From: CAKZML01 sp963823435
Lineage (GTDB): Bacteria; Pseudomonadota; Gammaproteobacteria; Steroidobacterales; BM003
Assembly (NCBI GenBank): GCA_963823435.1
Contig: CAWGLN010000001.1
Location: 1 to 64,000 of the forward strand
Reading direction: 5' to 3'
DNA: 64,000 bases
In this document: in pieces, positions 60,310-64,000 of the stretch
Numbering within the stretch: the first letter of the stretch is position 1
Layout: every line of letters begins with the position of its first letter
The notes under the pieces: model-generated
Told to the model about the DNA's origin: nothing
Seen by the model: only the letters and a program-made list of their open reading frames with translations
Database searches by the model: none
Program-made: the position numbers and the translations under genes

Positions 60310-62889
60310 TTATGCAGCCCGCTTGAATGCCAGGCGGTCGGCTTCCACCGCCACCTCGATGGTGTCGCCGGGTACGAACTCGCCCGCCAGTATTTGCTGG
60401 GCCAGGGGATTCTCCACTTGCTGCTGTATTGCGCGCTTTAGCGGGCGCGCACCGTAGACCGGATCGAATCCCGCCTCGGCCAGCCTGTCCATGGCGTCAT
60501 CGCTGATTTTCAGTAACAAGTCCCGGTCCGCCAGGCGTTGCCGCAGGCGTCCCACCTGGAGGTCGACGATACGACGAATCTCGGCCCTGCCGAGGGGGTG
60601 GAAGACCACCGTATCATCCACCCGGTTGATGAACTCCGGCCGGAAATGCTGGGCCACGACTTCCATCACGGCGGATTTCATGCGCTCGTAGTTGGCCTCA
60701 CCAGCCATATCCTGGATACGCTGGGAGCCCAGGTTTGAGGTCATGACGATCACGGTGTTGCGGAAATTCACGGTGCGGCCATGACCGTCGGTCAGGCGGC
60801 CGTCGTCCAGCACCTGCAACAACACGTTGAATACGTCCGGATGAGCCTTTTCGATCTCGTCCAGCAGGATAACCGAATAAGGCCTGCGTCTTACCGCCTC
60901 GGTCAGGTGACCGCCTTCCTCGTAGCCCACGTAGCCGGGAGGCGCTCCAATCAGACGCGCCACCGAGTGTTGCTCCATGAACTCGGACATGTCGATACGC
61001 ACCATGGACTCTTCCGAGTCGAACAGAAATTCCGCCAGCGCCTTGGTCAACTCGGTCTTGCCCACACCGGTGGGACCCAGGAACATGAATGAGCCGCTGG
61101 GACGGTTCGGATCGGACAATCCGGCGCGTGAACGACGGATGGCGTTGGACACGATGGCCACTGCCTCGGCCTGCCCAACCACCCGGCGTTGCAGGCTCTC
61201 TTCCATGCGCAACAGCTTGTCTTTCTCGCCTTCCAGCATCTTGCTCACGGGGATACCGGTCCACTTGGACACGACTTCAGCAACCTCTTCCTCGGTGACC
61301 TTGTTGCGTACCAGGGTGCGCTCCTGGGATTCCGCTTCAGTGGCCGCCGACAACTGCTTCTCCAGTTCCGGTATACGCCCGTACTGCAGCTCTGACATAC
61401 GGGCCAGATCACCTGCGCGCCTGGCGGTTTCAAGTTCCAGGCGGGCGCGCTCGATGTCTTCCTTGATTTGCGTGGCGCCCTGCATGGCCGCCTTTTCCGA
61501 TTTCCAGACTTCATCCAGGTCCGAGTAATCACGCTCCAGCTTGTCTATTTCCTCGTTCAGGATATTCAGGCGTTTGCGCGATCCCTCATCGCTTTCCTTG
61601 GACAAGGCCTCTCTCTCGATTTTTAACTGGATCAGCCTGCGGTCGAGCTTGTCCATGGACTCGGGCTTGGAGTCAATTTCCATGCGAATCCGCGAGCCGG
61701 CCTCGTCGATCAGGTCTATGGCCTTGTCAGGAAGCTGGCGGTCGCTGATATAACGATGCGACAGGGTGGCGGCCGCAACGATGGCCGGGTCGGTGATATC
61801 CACCCCGTGGTGTACTTCATAGCGCTCTTTCAGGCCACGCAGGATCGCGATGGTGTCCTCTACCGTTGGCTCCTGCACAAGAATTTTCTGGAACCGGCGT
61901 TCCAGCGCCGCATCTTTTTCGATGTACTGGCGATACTCATCCAGCGTGGTGGCGCCCACACAATGCAACTCGCCGCGGGCCAGCGCGGGCTTGAGCATAT
62001 TGCCCGCATCCATGGAGCCCTCGGCCTTGCCTGCACCCACCATGGTGTGCAGTTCGTCGATGAACAGGATTACCTGTCCTTCCTGCTTGGCCAGGTCGTT
62101 GAGCACGCCCTTCAGGCGTTCCTCGAACTCGCCGCGGAACTTGGCGCCGGCTATCAATGCACCCATGTCCAGGGACAGGATGCGCTTGTGCTTCAGACTC
62201 TCGGGCACCTCGCCATTGACTATGCGCAAGGCCAGGCCTTCCACGATGGCGGTCTTGCCCACACCGGGCTCGCCGATCAATACCGGGTTGTTCTTGGTCC
62301 GGCGTTGCAGCACCTGCACCGTGCGCCGAATTTCGTCGTCCCGGCCGATGACCGGATCCAGCTTGCCCTGCTCCGCACGCTCGGTGAGGTCTATCGTGAA
62401 TTTCTCCAGCGCCTGCCGTGTTTCCTCGGCATTGGGATCATTCACACTCTCTCCGCCACGCATCTCGGTGATGGCTTTCTCAACCGCACCCTTGACCACG
62501 CCCGTGTCACGCAACAAGTGTCCCAGCGCGCCCTTGTCATCCAGGGCGGCCAGCACAAAAAGCTCGCTGGAAATGTATTGATCGTTGCGGCCCTGGGCCA
62601 GCTTGTCACAGACGTTCAGCAACTTGCCAAGGTCGCCCGACAAGTGTACTTCGCCACCGGTCCCCTCGATACGCGGCAGTCGATCCAGGGCATCGCCCAA
62701 CTGGGACCGCAGCAGGTTGACGTTGCCGCCGGCCTTGCCGAGCAAGTGGCGAACCGTCCCGCCCTGTTGATCCAGCAGGGCCAACATCAAGTGCACGGGT
62801 TCTATGAACTGGTTGTCCCGGCCCACGGCCAAGGACTGCGCGTCGGCCAAAGCCATCTGGAATTTGCTGGTCAGTTTGTCCATGCGCAT
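60310..62889 (-). CDS. clpB: ATP-dependent disaggregase ClpB
   Basis: A protein of 859 residues. The Clp N-domain (residues 1-145) binds substrate. AAA-1 has Walker A GEPGVGKTA. The long coiled-coil middle domain (about 410-530, rich in Glu, Arg and Leu) is diagnostic for ClpB against ClpA/ClpC. AAA-2 has GPTGVGKTE and the pore loop GYVGYEEGG. It works with DnaK to dissolve aggregates. The start MRMDKLTSKFQMALADAQ matches E. coli. There are no frameshifts. I did not find a clear sigma-32 promoter by eye in the upstream region. Confidence 0.97.
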   Translation of the reverse strand: MRMDKLTSKFQMALADAQSLAVGRDNQFIEPVHLMLALLDQQGGTVRHLLGKAGGNVNLLRSQLGDALDRLPRIEGTGGEVHLSGDLGKLLNVCDKLAQGRNDQYISSELFVLAALDDKGALGHLLRDTGVVKGAVEKAITEMRGGESVNDPNAEETRQALEKFTIDLTERAEQGKLDPVIGRDDEIRRTVQVLQRRTKNNPVLIGEPGVGKTAIVEGLALRIVNGEVPESLKHKRILSLDMGALIAGAKFRGEFEERLKGVLNDLAKQEGQVILFIDELHTMVGAGKAEGSMDAGNMLKPALARGELHCVGATTLDEYRQYIEKDAALERRFQKILVQEPTVEDTIAILRGLKERYEVHHGVDITDPAIVAAATLSHRYISDRQLPDKAIDLIDEAGSRIRMEIDSKPESMDKLDRRLIQLKIEREALSKESDEGSRKRLNILNEEIDKLERDYSDLDEVWKSEKAAMQGATQIKEDIERARLELETARRAGDLARMSELQYGRIPELEKQLSAATEAESQERTLVRNKVTEEEVAEVVSKWTGIPVSKMLEGEKDKLLRMEESLQRRVVGQAEAVAIVSNAIRRSRAGLSDPNRPSGSFMFLGPTGVGKTELTKALAEFLFDSEESMVRIDMSEFMEQHSVARLIGAPPGYVGYEEGGHLTEAVRRRPYSVILLDEIEKAHPDVFNVLLQVLDDGRLTDGHGRTVNFRNTVIVMTSNLGSQRIQDMAGEANYERMKSAVMEVVAQHFRPEFINRVDDTVVFHPLGRAEIRRIVDLQVGRLRQRLADRDLLLKISDDAMDRLAEAGFDPVYGARPLKRAIQQQVENPLAQQILAGEFVPGDTIEVAVEADRLAFKRAA

Positions 62890-62984
62890 GATCGCAGGCC
62901 CTCACAATGATCTGAAGCTGACCCTGATTTGGGGGCTACACGGCTAAATTCAATAGCCCGGCGCGCTGGACCCGGGCTAAAGAT

Positions 62985-63105
62985 ACCTTTGGATTTATCC
63001 ATGAACTCATATCATTCAGCCAGAAAAGCCGGCTTCTGTCTCGCCAATCCTTGGAATCTCTAAACGGTGTGCAGCAAGGTGCGCTGGAGGCGCCTTATGG
63101 TCGGT
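62985..63105 (-). repeat. Possible decayed copy of the interspersed repeat
   Basis: In the 310-nt gap between clpB and the ZIP gene, the minus strand reads GATTGGCGAGACAGAAGC and further on GAGTTCATGGATAAATCC, similar in order and spacing to GATTGGCAACACAGAAGC and CGTTCATGACTGGATCAG of the intact copies. The ends are not recognisable. The rest of the gap holds nothing I can name. Confidence 0.35.
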
Positions 63106-63203
63106 GCACGGAGTGCACCCTACGTATTGGCTTTGTCGTTCTTGATCGCATGGCGTCCATTTTCACTTGCCATCACCTTTGCCAGGAATAAATCGAAGCA
63201 ACC

Positions 63204-63977
63204 CTAATGCGTAAAGCGGTGGGTGATTTCGATCACGCCGATGCCGGCCATGATGAGGATGATCTGGGCGGCGGCGCTGCGGAAATCCACGCGCTTGTGC
63301 ATCCCGGGTATCAGGTCCGCGACCGCTACATAAATAAAGCTCGAGGCCGCTACCGCCAGTGCGTAGGGAAGAAAATCCCGGGCGCTGTCCAGCCACAGGT
63401 AACCGACTACGCCACCCAGCACCGAGGTCAGGCTGACCAGCAGGTTGAGGGTCAGTGCGCGCAAACGGCTAAACCCGGCATGCAACAGGATGGCCAGATC
63501 TCCCACTTCCTGCGGTATTTCATGGGCGATGACTGCCACACTGGTGGCCACCCCCAGGTGGAAGTCGGTCAGAAAGGCCGCGGCGATAAGTACGCCGTCC
63601 ACCAGGTTATGCATCGCATCGCCGATGAGTATCAGGCGTCCCGAGGCATTGTGGTCATGCGTGCCGGTGTGCGCGTCGCAATCATCGTGGTGGCAATGAC
63701 GCCATATGACCAGCTTTTCGAGCAGGAAAAATACCAGCAACCCGGCCAACACCGTGAGACCCACAGAATGCACGTTGTCCGGGCCGAGACCTTCGAAAGC
63801 GCCGGGGAGCAACCGCATGAATGCCGCGCCCAGCAATACACCGGTGGCAAAACTCACCAGGTGTGGAATCAGGCGGTTGCGAGTGGCATCCCTGGCCAGC
63901 AGGAATGCACCCGCAGCCAGGGCGCTGAGGGCGCCCCCGGCAACAGTAAACAAAACAATCCAGCCTAGAGTTCCCAT
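63204..63977 (-). CDS. ZIP family metal transporter
   Basis: A protein of 257 residues with eight predicted membrane helices. The binuclear metal site is seen in HNLVDGVLIAAAF (helix 4) and AHEIPQEVGDLAILL (helix 5). A His/Asp-rich cytoplasmic loop lies between helices 3 and 4 (HCHHDDCDAHTGTHDHN), a likely metal sensor. The sequence is close to ZupT/GufA-type proteins that import Zn2+ and other divalent cations. The gene stands alone; its ATG lies 24 nt from the window end, so upstream control cannot be judged. Confidence 0.93.
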   Translation of the reverse strand: MGTLGWIVLFTVAGGALSALAAGAFLLARDATRNRLIPHLVSFATGVLLGAAFMRLLPGAFEGLGPDNVHSVGLTVLAGLLVFFLLEKLVIWRHCHHDDCDAHTGTHDHNASGRLILIGDAMHNLVDGVLIAAAFLTDFHLGVATSVAVIAHEIPQEVGDLAILLHAGFSRLRALTLNLLVSLTSVLGGVVGYLWLDSARDFLPYALAVAASSFIYVAVADLIPGMHKRVDFRSAAAQIILIMAGIGVIEITHRFTH

Positions 63978-64000
63978 GCCGGGGTATCCGTGGTCATTGT

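Noticed and set aside
61756..62910. Plus-strand open frame of 384 codons
   Set aside because: It is entirely antisense to clpB, an unmistakable gene; high GC makes such shadow frames common.

Overview
The window is chromosomal DNA of a gammaproteobacterium of fairly high GC. The best evidence is the block mutS - pncC - thpR - recA - recX - alaS - csrA - tRNA-Ser(GCT) - tRNA-Arg(ACG), a gene order typical of the class, followed by clpB - fmdB - DUF502 - aspS. Porins, lipoproteins, CsrA, Uup and YgbA also point to a Gram-negative gammaproteobacterium. I cannot name a genus.

Layout. 0-12 kb: end of a kinase-aminotransferase fusion (frameshifted), an enoyl-reductase-like enzyme, mgtE, uup, a secreted methyltransferase, ygbA, a HemY-type protoporphyrinogen oxidase, and a four-gene operon of two DUF1538 membrane proteins (UmpAB-like cation/proton antiporter) with a PII-like and a CBS protein. 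12-32 kb: a six-segment membrane protein, a second EF-G, a Ca-type P-ATPase, an alkylsulfatase with a divergent LysR gene, a copper P-ATPase with two YHS domains, a Fur-box-linked porin / FMN-binding / PepSY set, rhlE, an MFS transporter and a glycine-rich surface protein. 32-45 kb: accessory genes, most of them frameshifted (OB-fold lipoprotein, LysR, azoreductase, ybiI, acyl-CoA synthetase, beta-propeller lipoprotein, large BNR-repeat protein, effector-like protein). 45.4-46.8 kb: two tRNA genes, each followed by about three tandem units of 172-197 bp that end in a copy of the last 19 nt of that tRNA. 46.9-64 kb: intact housekeeping genes.

Two features stand out. The tRNA-tail arrays have the same architecture as the rtT repeats behind Escherichia coli tyrT, but sit behind tRNA-Ser and tRNA-Arg. 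An interspersed repeat of about 165 bp with inverted ends occurs at least four times; in two cases it supplies the stop codon of the neighbouring gene (P-type ATPase, recX).

Reading frames are broken in about a dozen genes, mostly by +1 insertions, while some 17 kb of housekeeping DNA at the right end shows none. The insertion bias suggests residual sequencing error; the uneven distribution would fit real gene decay. I mark these genes as pseudogenes but describe the ancestral product.
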